A stretch of 64,000 bases of DNA, taken from contig JAIXMN010000034.1 of assembly GCA_025716815.1 (NCBI GenBank), positions 124,001 to 188,000 on the forward strand. The letters run 5' to 3'. A program made the translations under genes and the position numbers. A model generated the notes under the pieces. The model searched no databases. It was not told where the DNA came from and saw only the letters and a list, made by a program, of their open reading frames with translations. This document shows positions 46,987-58,214 of the stretch, piece after piece; position 1 is the first letter of the stretch; each line of letters begins with the position of its first letter. This DNA is from Dichotomocladium elegans (lineage: Eukaryota; Mucoromycota; Mucoromycetes; Mucorales; Lichtheimiaceae).

Positions 46987-48772
46987 CTACATAATGACCT
47001 TCACACGTATATCCCTTTCTCTGCATAGCTCGGTAAGTGACGCGATGAAAGGATTCGATGGGGCTTGGAGAAGCGTTTGCCCTAGGTATGACCTGTTGTT
47101 TTGAGCTACATGACATTTCGTGAGCGTCAACTCGCGCAACCAGGGAGCAACCTTCACTAGATGCAGGATGTTATTCAGGTCATCGAATTGACAGTGATTG
47201 AATTGGATCGTCTTGAATTGTCCGAACGATTCGAGCTGTGTCTTCGTCAAGCGCTGTCTAAAGGAGCAAAGCCGGATGACGTCAAGTTGTGGAAAGATGT
47301 CAAAAAATTTGAGTAAGACCACACCTAAACGACCAGAGGGATCAACATCCTTTGGATATTTCCAGTTGATTCGCTCTTCACGGGGTGCGGTGACCGCTAC
47401 ATAAGGAGATTCCAGCTTCACTTGCGTGGTTTGCTCCTGCCGCCCCGTCATAACCCTCGGACGTCCCATCGGACATTGAAGATCCAAGCGCTCCAGCGCG
47501 TCTCTGAAGGGCACAAGGAATCGAACCACGTGCATGAGTCTCTTTCGGTATAAAGGCAAGGAGATGAATCTGACCCCATGCGGATGACGTCGGCGAGCAG
47601 CTGCAGTGAGCACGCCAGGGTCTACAAGGATGAGGGGATTTGTATTATGCCCTATGCGTATATCCGAAAGCTGTGGGCTGTTCTGTAGTACCTCCGCAAG
47701 CTTCTGCGGCGCGTGGGCCGAGCCGCATGAGAAGACACGAAGGGTGCCAGAACCAAGCTGGTAGTCAACTTCGGTGGTATCAATGTGGAGACCATAGACT
47801 GTCTTGCATAGACTCTCCATTGCCGGGTCATAAAGTGCGCATTCGTCGTCCGCATAAAGCCATCTCAGACGGTGGCGGGTATTGCCATTGGCACCCTGTT
47901 GCATTGAGGCTGGTTGTTTGTGATCGTTGACAATAGAAGGAGACCAGTCAAATTCGGGAGGAATATAGCCTGACCAAGATGCCGAGGAGTTGATGCAGCC
48001 GGTGACATAGGCCATATGTGTGAGATTAGGACATAGAGTCAGGATTTCATGGAGGTGAAGTCGGTGAAGTCGCTGATGTGGGGCTTGGTCTGTGAGCTTG
48101 AGAACAAGAAGTTGAGGACAGCGACTGAGAAGCGTCCGCATGCCGTTCTTCGGTAGAGTCATGGTAAGTTCAATAAAAGTGATGCTTAGGAATTGGTATC
48201 CAATAGGAGGATCCATAGACCCCATAGGAATATCGTAGGGATATATGTCCAGGAAACGGCTATCCACTGTGACGCGGAATGTCGACAAAGCATCGGTGCA
48301 AGCATGAAGAACACTGGGGAAGTGAAAGTCATAAATGCCACAATACTCAATCGACAAGGATTCTAGATAGGGTGTGTGTGGCGCAAGGAGTCTCTCCGCC
48401 TTTGCAATGCTATGCATGCTGATGTCTAATGCAGACATTACACGAGTATACACGGCCTGTCAAAAACTTCATCCTCGAGATTCCCCCCCTTCCCAACTTA
48501 CCCAATTTCTTGACTTGCCCGGGCATCAACGCCTTAAGGGGCCATGTAGACGATAATCGAAAGCAGGTTAAGGACCGGAAAAACTTGGTGCTGCTCAAGC
48601 GCCGCATAATCGCCTCATCACTCTCATCAATGACGAGGTCATGCCAAAAACCGCTTACTGCCTTGGGCGCCATCGCGCGCCATGAACGGCTGACATGGAC
48701 ACATTCCAACCACTCGTGTGGCCCAAGCTGCGAAAAGACAATGTTTAAAATCTCTTGGGGTAATGATTCCAT
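46987..48772 (-). CDS. F-box and leucine-rich-repeat-like protein
   Basis: Probable substrate receptor of an SCF (Skp1-Cul1-F-box) ubiquitin ligase. Exons 48502-48772 and 46987-48425 give 569 residues. The F-box is at the N-terminus: MESLPQEILNIVFSQLGPHE, WLECVHVSRSWRAM. The rest shows irregular leucine-rich repeats (YLESLSIEYCGIYDF, CPQLLVLKLTDQAP, LCPNLTHMAYVTGC, LDVIRLCSF, WLRELTLTKCHV). The intron (donor GTAAGT at 48501, acceptor TTAG) was chosen because the nearer CAG leaves a frame that stops soon. The target is unknown; such proteins are numerous in Mucoromycota. Confidence 0.82.
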
Positions 48773-48990
48773 ATCAGAGAATAAAAAAGACACGGAAAAC
48801 TCTGCGTTTTTACACCAACTATGTGTAACCTTCCACTGCGGCATAAATCTTGTGCGCGCACGAGGGGGTAGCAAGAAGGTCCGCTAGGGTGGCTTATATA
48901 TGAAAATGAACAAGTGCATGTTTGTAGATATGCATTACAGGTAGGTAGGTAGGTGTGGGGTGGGGGAAAAAACGGGATATGTTATCACCG

Positions 48991-50415
48991 TCAAGCGTGT
49001 CCGAGCTGTTCAAGAGCACAGAAGCGGCATTTTGAGAGACAGTCACCTTTGAGTTGAGATGGTGGAGGTAGGTCTGATGCTATTTCGCTTCGTTTGTGGT
49101 CTCTTTCATATTGCTCCCATGGAGGCTGCTGCCCTCCATCTGCCTCGTCCTGCGAGACGTGTGTGTGCCGGCCAGTTGTCTTCTCAGATACTAAGTCCTG
49201 CTCAATATCGACCGGGATATGCTGTGCTTCCCGTTCATTCATTAACAGCAAGATATTCTCCAGCTCTGCAGCAGACGCTCCCTTTTTGCTGAGGTCATGC
49301 ACTGCACTCTTACGCAGGCGGACCATGACATCCACGTTCCCCAAGGCTGGCAGAATACCCTCACGTGGAAGGAACCGAAGCTTGCTACGGGCGGAGAAGA
49401 GAGAAAATGTCTGGTCCGCATCACGTGTGCTCCTGATGCGAAGGCATCCAAAGTTTGACGAATCACCTGTTGCGGTGGAGAGGACAAGCCGAAACGGTTC
49501 TACAATACAGCCTCGGTCGGCGATTTGATGTCGATGTTTTAGTGTTTTTGGCAGCGCTTTCTGAATAAACTGAATGAGTCAATTGTACGCCATCTTTTTT
49601 TTTTTATCTCGTGGTCCCTTAGTTGTCATCATACGTACAAAGATAGATGCCAATGGATCTTCCGTTTGCTTTTCCTCCTTGTCCTCTTCGTTTGTACCAC
49701 TCATCGTATCATTGTGTCCTTCGTTGCTGTTCTGAAATTGTGGTTTTATCCACATGTCCTCAAACGAATCGAGTGGAAGCGATCTCGCGCCGAAATATTG
49801 GCCGGGCGAGATGGTCCTGATGTTACTGCCCAAGTGTCTGCTGTGCTGGGACGGATGGTTGATGAGCGGTGATACACTGTATTTGTCATCCACCAAATCC
49901 TGATCGGGTATCCATGGGTCTTCGATGATTCTGCTTCCTTCGCCGCAGTCATGAGCCCCATTGTTGTTGTTTTTGTTGTTAATAAGTAAATCACCAAGGA
50001 TTTCGCGGTCTGAGTGGGCCGACACGTCAGATAATGCTCTGACATTCGACTCGCCGCTGCTACGCCCGCTACGATAATTGCTGACAACAGCAACAGGACG
50101 CGTCTCGTTGCAATTATCATCTGCTTTGACAACACGGGTGTCATTGAATGACATGTTGAGCGTTTCGGCCCGATGCCGTGCGAAGTCGTTGTTGACCGTC
50201 TGTTCTAAATCGTCGAGTTGGCGATACAACTCGGACTTGAGCGCAGCCGAGCGCTCAAAGAGCGATTTACCCTTGTACTCGTTCGACGTACTCTGAGGTT
50301 TACTGTAATGACGTTGGGAGCTTGACTTGCGGCTAATGATCATGCTTTCGTACATGTCTGCTAGCGCCTTTGCTCGTTCGGTTGTTCGTTTGATAAGCTC
50401 ATTTTGTTCCGTCAT
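48991..50415 (-). CDS. Unrecognised protein with a possible MSP/ASH-like beta domain
   Basis: Two exons (49639-50415, 48991-49560) give 448 residues. The N-terminal part is helical and charged (MTEQNELIKRTTERAKALAD, KSELYRQLDDLEQTVNNDF), then low complexity with an Asn run. In exon 2, VEPFRLVLST, NFGCLRIRSTRDADQTFSLF and LRFLPREGILPALGNVDVMV resemble the strand pattern of major-sperm-protein (MSP) or ASH Ig-like folds, where a line such as F-x-P-x-x-G-x-I/L precedes a V-x-V-x-L strand. A helix follows (SAAELENILLLMNEREAQ). The fold is my inference from pattern, and function is unknown. Confidence 0.65.
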
Positions 50416-50488
50416 TTTGGATGACCGACTGGGTTAAAAAAGGGGGGGGAGAGGAATTTTTGAACGTTTATTGATTTTCTGTCTTTAG

Positions 50489-52315
50489 CTATGAAGGGGT
50501 ATTACTGCTGACCACACGGAAAGCAGCTGGCATCCATGCATTGATATAGGCTGCTGCGGTTGGGTACTCGTTCGATGCAGGGAAGGTTGCAAAGTAGGTC
50601 AGAACGACAAGGAAAATCAAGAAAAAGAAGAGCCCATAGCCCTCCTGGGCCGATGATTCGGGTGCGTACATGCGCTTGGTCGGATAGCGTTGATTGGATG
50701 GATGGGCCGGCTGGCCAAAGTATTCGCAGACCTGGGTGGCTGTGAGTTTGCTTCCTGCAAGGACAATAGGCACGCCCGTGCCGGGGTGAGTCGATGCACC
50801 GACAAAGAACAGATTATTGAAGCGTCCGGTCGAGTCCTTCGTGCTGGGACGGAACCAGAGCACCTGGAAGATGTCATGAGAGAGACCGAGGATGGAACCG
50901 CGCCAGAGATTAAACTTCTTTTCCCAGACGCTTGGGTCGTTGACAATCTCGTGCTCAATCAGCGATTCAAACTTGTCGCCATCCACCATGAGACGTCGTC
51001 GGAGCACGTCAAACACAGCCGCACGCGCACGTTTAACCATCTTTTTGTAATGGTCAGGCTTGTTCTTGATGGCGTCAGTCATATGCCCAATAGGAACGAG
51101 CACAATAATCGAGTCTTTCCCGGGAGGTGCGGCCGAGGGGTCGATGCGCGACGGCACATTGACGTAAAAGGATGGTTCTGATGGCATCGTATGTCCGCTG
51201 AAGATCTCATCAAAGCTCTCCTTGTACGACTCGGCCAGGAAAATATTGTGTACGTCGAGCTCGGGCACCTTGCGTTTCATGGACCAGTAAAACGAGATGG
51301 AAGACGAAGTCAACTTTTTCGATGCTAGCGTGGTTTGAGTCCACGAGCATGGCGGCAGAAGATGGTGATAGGCATAAACGAGGTCAGCGTTGCAGACCAC
51401 GGCATCAGCCTCAATTACTTCACCGGTCTCCAATGTTACTCCTGTCACTCGTCCAGGCTCTGTGTTTATCTTGCTGACAGGCGCACTGTATCGAAAGGTT
51501 GCGCCTTTTGTCGCGGCGATCTGCTCAAGCTTCTGCACAACCACGTTAAACCCTCCGCGCGGATACCAGATACCCTCCGCAAATTCCGTGAATTGTAAGA
51601 GGCTGTACACGGCTGGTGCGTCATAAGGGGACATGCTATACAAAATAGGCATATTATAACACTCGTCCGTTTCCCTGTGTGAAGAGCTACCAACATACCC
51701 CATGTACATTGTCTGAAACGTAAAGGCCATGCGCATCTTTTTAGTCTTGAAGTACTTGGCTGCGCGCGCATAGATAATGTCAAACAGATGGAGCCGAAAG
51801 ATTTCTGGGAAGAAGGAGAGCTTGATCATATCAAAGAGGGACGCGAAGTTGCGCTTGATTGCCAGCATGGTCCCCCGATCATAATGTACACCTGACTCTT
51901 TCATAAACGAAAGAAACTGTCCAAAGCCCTCGGGACCTTCAACGCGGTCCATTTCAGCCCGCATACGAGTCAGGTCAGAGGACAGATGGATGTGGTCGCC
52001 GTCGTTAAAGTGGATCTTGTAGTTGTTATCGCACCGCAGTAGCTCCAGATGGTCATCGATGTTCTCACCAATATCGGCGAAGGTTTCCTTGAAGAGCCCG
52101 GGCATGAGATAAAGGGAGGGACCTTGGTCAAACCGGTGCCCATTGTGGTGGATCAGCGAGCACCGTCCTCCATTAAATTCGTTCTTTTCAACCACAGTCA
52201 CCCGAAATCCTTCGCTTGCGAGCCGAGCCGCGGTAGCCGTACCTCCGGCACCGGCACCAATGACAATGACATGCTTGGGAGCCGTGTCGTGCTTTGCTGT
52301 TGCTGGATCCATCAT
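50489..52315 (-). CDS. carB: Phytoene dehydrogenase (carB)
   Basis: FAD-dependent desaturase that turns phytoene into lycopene in the beta-carotene pathway, on membranes. The N-terminal dinucleotide-binding motif is HVIVIGAGAGGTATAARLAS with VVEKNEFNGGRCS; RFDQGPSLYLMPGLF and the C-terminal FVGASTHPGTGVPIVLAGSK are the desaturase signatures, and a hydrophobic C-terminal segment (LFFFLIFLVVLTYFATF) anchors it. The ATG at 52315 (MMDPATAK) is the first real one. A 63-base insert at 51636-51698 has GTATGT...TATAG edges; removing it gives YMG-MSPYDAPAVYS, as in other Mucorales CarB, and 587 residues. The intron has no stop and keeps the frame. No carRP/carRA (lycopene cyclase/phytoene synthase) gene is seen on its upstream side. 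Confidence 0.95.
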   Translation of the reverse strand: MMDPATAKHDTAPKHVIVIGAGAGGTATAARLASEGFRVTVVEKNEFNGGRCSLIHHNGHRFDQGPSLYLMPGLFKETFADIGENIDDHLELLRCDNNYKIHFNDGDHIHLSSDLTRMRAEMDRVEGPEGFGQFLSFMKESGVHYDRGTMLAIKRNFASLFDMIKLSFFPEIFRLHLFDIIYARAAKYFKTKKMRMAFTFQTMYMGYVGSSSHRETDECYNMPILYSMSPYDAPAVYSLLQFTEFAEGIWYPRGGFNVVVQKLEQIAATKGATFRYSAPVSKINTEPGRVTGVTLETGEVIEADAVVCNADLVYAYHHLLPPCSWTQTTLASKKLTSSSISFYWSMKRKVPELDVHNIFLAESYKESFDEIFSGHTMPSEPSFYVNVPSRIDPSAAPPGKDSIIVLVPIGHMTDAIKNKPDHYKKMVKRARAAVFDVLRRRLMVDGDKFESLIEHEIVNDPSVWEKKFNLWRGSILGLSHDIFQVLWFRPSTKDSTGRFNNLFFVGASTHPGTGVPIVLAGSKLTATQVCEYFGQPAHPSNQRYPTKRMYAPESSAQEGYGLFFFLIFLVVLTYFATFPASNEYPTAAAYINAWMPAAFRVVSSNTPS

Positions 52316-52445
52316 CGTCTCGTTGCTCTTACAAATCAAAAACAGTTCGAACCCGTTGCGTCGCAGAAATCATTATTATATAGAGCAACTTTCATTGTCT
52401 TTTGCGGCGTTACACGGACGATCCATGTTCTGGCCGAATTTTGCC

Positions 52446-52455
52446 CATATATAGG
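52446..52455 (-). promoter_or_regulatory. TATA-like element upstream of carB
   Basis: CTATATATGG on the minus strand lies about 130 bases before the carB start. Confidence 0.4.
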
Positions 52456-52768
52456 GACATGGTGGCTTGACAAGGAGATACCAATGGATGCAAGGGGAAG
52501 AAAGGAAGAGGGTGGTTCCTCGTATTCGTCACCCCCGTCCCAGTTGGACGCCGCGCAATACTCTCTTTCTCTCTTCTCATTCTAAAGAACGGTGCTGCGC
52601 AGTCATTGGACGTGCATACATTCAAAGGACAGGGATTGTATCAATAGTGGATTATTCGAAACTCTGCTCGAGGTTTTTCCAGGTAGCGTATATTCTGGAT
52701 ATCTATCCGTTGTCGGTGAGAAAATATTTGCGGCGTGCCTATCGCGGAGATGATGCTATATGCGGCAA

Positions 52769-53440
52769 CTAAACCGCCGGCTGGTCCGTGTTTTTTCGGG
52801 TAAGCTGAAGATGGGCGTGGTGGTTATATTTTGCAAACAAAACAAAAGGTGGTTTCCTCCCGAACCGAAGGGTGTGTATGTGTGCGCGTGTGTTTCCTCC
52901 TCCTATGATATTCTTTCGGACTTCTAAGGCTAATCGGATTGTGGGGTCGGCCATGGAAGCTAAGGAACCGGATTCGGCTCCCAAGAATACCCGTGCAATT
53001 GCATCCTTAAGCCCCACAATGGACTCACCAACGCCATACAGTATACGATCGATCCATCGGATACTTTGATCTTCATTATTTCGGGCCTACTATGGCTGTG
53101 GGCTTGTTATAACCATTCGGGATGGCACAGATGGAATTTACAGTATCTGTTGTAGGTATGCACCAAAAGCTAAATCGACCAGTAACAACCCCCCATGGCA
53201 GTGTCTGAGAGCGATTGCAGAGATGGGGGTGGGGGAAAAGAGGGGGAGAGTTAACAGTTCTTTCTGAGTTGTGTTCTTGGAGAATGTAACCAAGGAAATC
53301 TAGTGATCTGCAGCTGATGCATGCTTACGGTCTACAAGCAATCCGAGAATCCTGGCGTATATAGGAAATGACCTGAACCAAAGTATGTCGAAGATCAGCT
53401 GTTTTTTGCATGGTCGAAAAAGAAAGATCAAGAACATGCG
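52769..53440 (-). other. Unresolved minus-strand exons upstream of carB
   Basis: A frame ending near 52900 reads DQSIRWIDRILYGVGESIVG, LKDAIARVFLGAESGSLASM, ADPTIRLALEVRKNIIGG; the composition is protein-like and regular. Further upstream, 53330-53440, another frame reads MQKTADLRHTLVQVISYIRQ ending before a GTAAGC donor. They could be exons of one unknown gene, but the phases I tried do not join. Family not recognised. Confidence 0.35.
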
Positions 53441-54094
53441 CCGATCTTTTCTTCATGCGAAGCTTCTATTCAACTTGCATCGATCAGGAGTAAAAAAAAA
53501 AAGCCAAGACTTTTTGTCACTCCATTATTTGTTCAAGGTATGGATGAAATAGCTTACCTCCACATCCATATATCACATCACTCTTACCGCAGCGGCCATA
53601 ATAAAAATCCATCACGAAACAGACTGCTTGTAGGTCAGCCAGTCTTCGCATTCTTTTCAGATCTCTGGTGAAACCGATGCTGTGTGTGTTCTCTTTCTCT
53701 ACTTATCCTCATAATAATTAGATTGACTGGCATAAGATTGTGTATGTTCAGTTGCAATCATGATACATCCCTCTTGCTGGTCCAAACCAGGTCATATTTC
53801 GAGGGATTTGTGAGGTGATAACTGCAGCCACATGGATAAAGTTTTGCGAGAATTCTTGACATTCTATAGATGAGAGCAGGATGCGAATGGAAAAGAAAAG
53901 AGATCGGTAAGGCCTGAAGAACAGAAACGGATACTCCGTTCGGGGGTAAACGGCCGTCGTGCTACGGTGAATGGACAAAGGACAGAAACTTGGCGGAGCA
54001 CGTGTCACCGATGAACTTAAAAATATGCCTAAAATTGGGACCCTCAAGAAAGCATCAGATAGACTTGGTAAGGCACACACCATGCATGAAAACA
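53441..54094. other. Intergenic, no clear gene
   Basis: Contains short frames only (a possible minus-strand first exon near 53590-53655, RMRRLADLQAVCFVMDFYYG) and the 5' flank of the AT-hook gene. Confidence 0.4.
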
Positions 54095-54102
54095 GTATAA
54101 AT
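54095..54102 (+). promoter_or_regulatory. TATA box of the AT-hook gene
   Basis: GTATAAAT lies about 70 bases before the ATG at 54168, followed by a C-rich leader. Confidence 0.55.
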
Positions 54103-54167
54103 CCTCTTCCCACCCCCACCGACCTTTTTCCCATTACTTGCCCTGGGCCACAACCATCGATCCTCTC

Positions 54168-54887
54168 ATGATACCCTCCATTGCAAATTTACTCAATGAT
54201 GCTGAGGATGCCATCACCTATGACTGCCACCGGGCACCAAAGCTGTGCATTGTACCGCCTTCGCCGTCTATGCTTCCAAGCACTGACAACAATAGCACCT
54301 GCCCTTCGCCCATGTCATCCTCCTCCTATTGTTTGTCACCGTCCTTCCCTCCCTCTCCGATCGACTCGCCCTTGCCACCGACGTTTGATGTGATCGGCAA
54401 TGAAGATGACAGTCGGCATTGCCACGCATTGCCGCCTCTGCAGGGCTGCGATCCTCATCCCCAATGTACCAGCAGGAGCACCCAACTTGCGGAATCTTTG
54501 TTGTGGGGCACGAAACGCTTCGTGACCAACAACCATCCGCCCTTTTCATTCGAGCACCATGCGTTTGGCCCGCCCGCAGGCCAGCCGCCGGTCTTCAAGC
54601 GCCAGCGGGGTCGGCCACGGAGCGCGACCTTGCAAAGTCTCTGTTTGAATCGGGATATCCCATCCGGTGGCGACAGCGAAACCGATGGCCGTCTGACCTT
54701 TCTGGCTCCTACTACGTGGGATGTCCCTCCCGCAGCCAACCGTTCTAACACACCCGCAGTTGACTTTGAAGACGAACTACGGGCGCCGCGCAAAAAGCGT
54801 GGGCGCAAACCAAGAGTCCATCTCGAAGGCCATTCATGCTTTGTCCTGCCATCCTCACTACAAGAGAAACTGAAAAAGGCTCGATAA
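54168..54887 (+). CDS. AT-hook protein
   Basis: Single-exon gene of 239 residues from ATG 54168 (MIPSIANLLNDAEDAITYD). Two AT-hook motifs, which bind the minor groove of AT-rich DNA, are visible: KRQRGRPRSA near residue 155 and RKKRGRKPRVH near residue 212. The N-terminal half is Ser/Pro-rich and disordered. The frame extends upstream without another ATG. A TATA box and C-rich leader precede it. Likely a small chromatin or transcription protein; partners are unknown. Confidence 0.75.
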   Translation: MIPSIANLLNDAEDAITYDCHRAPKLCIVPPSPSMLPSTDNNSTCPSPMSSSSYCLSPSFPPSPIDSPLPPTFDVIGNEDDSRHCHALPPLQGCDPHPQCTSRSTQLAESLLWGTKRFVTNNHPPFSFEHHAFGPPAGQPPVFKRQRGRPRSATLQSLCLNRDIPSGGDSETDGRLTFLAPTTWDVPPAANRSNTPAVDFEDELRAPRKKRGRKPRVHLEGHSCFVLPSSLQEKLKKAR

Positions 54888-55809
54888 GTTTTCGTCATTG
54901 ACACTCTCCCTCCCCCGCCCCAACCTTTTGTATTATCTTGCGCCATGTACATATACCATTCCTTCTCGCCCATGCCCTGTTTACGTTTCGCGCTAACAAC
55001 TATGCTCCATATATATGTGTACTATGTATAAATATTTTCTTTTTTTTTTCAGCAAACCATTCGCTAGAGCCACGCTGCTCTGTAGGAGAAGCCCACACGA
55101 GGGTGTGTGGCCATTGTTTGATACTCAGAGCATGCATGTTGCTGCGCCCTCTTCTGGTCTTTCCAGAGACACCTCCGTCTCCTCGGGCCCTTTCTCAGAA
55201 GCCCATTCTTTTGTACATATCCGCCCAATAGCCTGATGTCTTTTTTTCCGAGCTTCCATCCATCGAAGCACAGTGCTCTATGTGCGCGCCTGCCCCGCCC
55301 CCCCCACACTCGTCAAAGCATCCCGACATATGGAAATAACAAATCCAACGATGCTTTGATGATTTACATGATTCCATGGGATGCAGTTGTGTTTTCTTAT
55401 TAGCAATATTAATTGTCCAATTTTAGAACCGAAAGAAGGATCTTGTTTTACACACAGATGCTTTGACGCAGTTTATCGCCATCATTTGGATACCACAGGG
55501 TGTTGCCTCCACCCTCCACCACCTCAACCGTATCGTGGTGTACGTATTCATGCTTTGTCGTCACGCTCTGTGGCCTCGGGAAATCTCTCCAGGGCCGCAT
55601 ATTCAACTCGCGCGTTCTGAATATTCCTGAACTGGACACTAGGAGCGTAAACACAATATTGTACAATTGGAGGGGGGGAGAGAAAACTCCAAGTTCTCCG
55701 ATGCTGATCATTTATTTGTTAGGAATGGATATTAAACTTTTTTGGATGGTGCAACTTTACACGAGCAATTTGGATGGGAATGCCTTAGAATCAATGAAGG
55801 AAATCCCTT
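54888..55809. other. Intergenic between AT-hook gene and DDT gene
   Basis: 3' flanks of the two converging genes. Short frames on both strands are not recognised. Nothing else seen. Confidence 0.5.
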
Positions 55810-58214
55810 CTAGGTATTTTGGAAGATACGCGTCAATAGCTCTGCTGCATATTGCCTTAATGGGATGACGTTGTTGTTTTCATCTCTTTCCCCGGTATCG
55901 ATGTGTTGTGGAATGGCCAGATCAAGGTCTTCAATGAAGTTTTCAATCCCCGAATTTCGTTCGTCTTGCCTATATCGCTTCAACAGTAGCTTCTTTTTGA
56001 TGGTCTGTAAATCCATGCCCGTATCTGCCTTGACCTGTGGCAGGCACGAGAGATACACACGCAGAATATTCATCAACACAGGTGACGTAAGGTCTACAGA
56101 TGCGATCTATCGATGAGATTCCGTCTCTTTCTCTTTGGCGCACATCCATGAATACCTCGTCGAGCTTTATCGGGTACTGAAACTTGGAGTCCTCGGTGGA
56201 GCGTCAACCCTGCGCTAGCATCTGGTCCTGGACTAATTTTCACAACATCCCCATCTTCAAGCAACGACGCCCAGCCTTGCATTTTGGCGACGCGATCATC
56301 GAGTGATGCTCCTTTCCTCAAAATACCGCGTAGTTCCTTGAGAAACATGATTTTTGGTGTTGTTCGAGCAAAAGGCGATCCGCGACGTCGACCTGCTACA
56401 ATGTCAGTCGCCGTGGACGCTTCTTCCGCAGTATTTTCCATTTCCTTGTCAAGGCGGTGCTCAATAATCTGAGCAACAATATCGCGAAGTTTCCTCTCCT
56501 ACAAGCTTTCCGTTCAGCCCAAGGAAGTGCGCACGAGCAACACTTTAGTCTTACCTCAGCCCATAACATTTCCTCTTCTTGTGCTTTCTTTTCACGGAGC
56601 CTCTTTTCTTCCTGTTTCTTCTCATAGACCTCGAGCATCTGCCTCTGTTCTTCGAGTTCCTCGAGTTTGCGTCGCTTTTTGAGCTCGTCCTCCTTAAAAT
56701 AATTGTCAGCTGTCAGATCTGCATAGCTTTTCACAATGCCCAGCCTCTCTTTAATCTCTCTCTCTCCTCTCCCTCTCACACACCCCATGACGTTTCTGCT
56801 ACTTCTTGTCTTGTTCACACCTTTTCTTCCAGGCGACGGCTACGCTTGCGAGGTATCATTTCTAACATTTCCGCCTTCTTGATTCGCGCTTCCTCCCGTG
56901 CTCGGCTGGCCTCGAGCGCCTCCATCCTTCCAATCACAACAGTGGCAATCTCGCTAAGTTTCGCCGCAAGTATTTTATCAATTAGACCACGTGCGGAAGC
57001 CGAAACCTTGGCGACATGTTCCCGCCATTCGTCTGCTGTCCGACAGACCTAAAGTTAGATATGAGTTCCCTCGGAGACCGGATAAAGAGAGAGAGAGAGA
57101 GAGACTTACAAGTTCAAATGTGTAGTCTGTTTTCGACAGCATAACAGCGGTTTTCTGCTGCGCCAAATTCATGGGCATCTCTCGATACAATCGTGTGTCT
57201 AACGCGCACAAGCACCCGTCAGCTTCTGCTCATAACTCTCGCGTTGGTAAAGCAACAGGATCATACTGTCAAAAGTCCAATACGTCCATCCTTCGCTGTC
57301 GTAACCTATCGGTTCCATTCGCTAAATCACGATGTCAAAAAAAATGGTAGCAATAGAACAGACGTTATCTTTTGCTGCTTGCTTACCATCATCTCGGGAA
57401 GCATCCCCTCTTTCCAACGCGCAATCTCATCTCCATCAATAGCGTCAATTAGTCTCTTGAGCGTATTCACGCGTGCGGGGATATCCAAGTGCCAGAACGT
57501 AAAAAGGTCTCGTGTCAGCTTAATCTCCATGTTATCCTTGATAAAGTCATAAACGGCCTGATGGATTGTATTGTGTCTATGGATATCCATGTGTTTGAGA
57601 GAAGATCGCTTCCCCAGCCTGGCTTTTCTTGAATAGCTTACGCGAAAGGGCGCTTACGAATGGCAGACAGGAGCGCAGAAAGCACGTCTTCCACAAGTTG
57701 CACAGGATCGATATTCTTCGATCGTTGCGGCGATGTCATTGCACAGCCAAGAGCAAATTCGTCGGCTAATATGCTGCTCATTGTGCGTGTTAGCCCCTTG
57801 GAAGGGCGAGGAAGGAGAAAGCCTTCCTCGAGCGTGTCGAGCGAAACATGAGAAAGATTGAGCGATTCCGAAAAGAGCGAAAGGAATTGAAAACAGGTAA
57901 GGAACTTCCACGACGCGCGCAGTATTTCCTCTGTTATTCCATACACACACAAAACAGACAGCGATCGAGACATGGGAAAGGAATCCGTCAGCTTCACGCG
58001 TATGTGCATTTGCGGCGCGCAATGGACGCGTCCGGGCCCCACCCTTCCCCACCTCCCGAAGAAACGTGTGCGGGCCATGTTTGTTACCTGGTGCGGATTT
58101 GTCTGTCACGCCGATGCCTTGTGGTAGTATGCACGACTTTTTTCGCTTGATTACAATAGATCGTTTCGCTTGCCGCTTTGTCACTGATGGTTTCGCAGTT
58201 TTTTTCGCAGGCAT
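55810..58214 (-). CDS. DDT/WHIM-type chromatin-remodelling accessory protein (RSF1/CECR2-like)
   Basis: Proteins of this type are non-catalytic partners of ISWI-class remodellers in the nucleus. The first exon (ATG 58214) is basic, MPAKKTAKPSVTKRQAKRSI. The DDT-like part reads SWKFLTCFQFLSLFSESLNL, SHVSLDTLEEGFLLPRPSKG and QLVEDVLSALLSAIRK. A later exon has LTRDLFTFWHLDIPARVNTL with KRLIDAI, then RMEPIGYDSEGWTYWTFD and DTRLYREMP, equivalent to the Glu/Pro-x-G-x-D...YW and RMY motif of CECR2 and RSF1. A long charged coiled coil follows (KKRRKLEELEEQRQMLEVYE). The last exon ends LLTRIFQNT at 55810; its joint (donor GTACCC after LQVS) is one of several options. Roughly eight exons; several edges are approximate. 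Confidence 0.7.

Noticed and set aside
48429..48887. 152-codon plus-strand frame opposite the F-box exon.
   Set aside because: The minus strand has a recognised F-box and splice sites; the plus frame has no recognisable content.
50690..51181. 163-codon plus-strand frame inside carB.
   Set aside because: Antisense shadow of a strongly supported carB exon.
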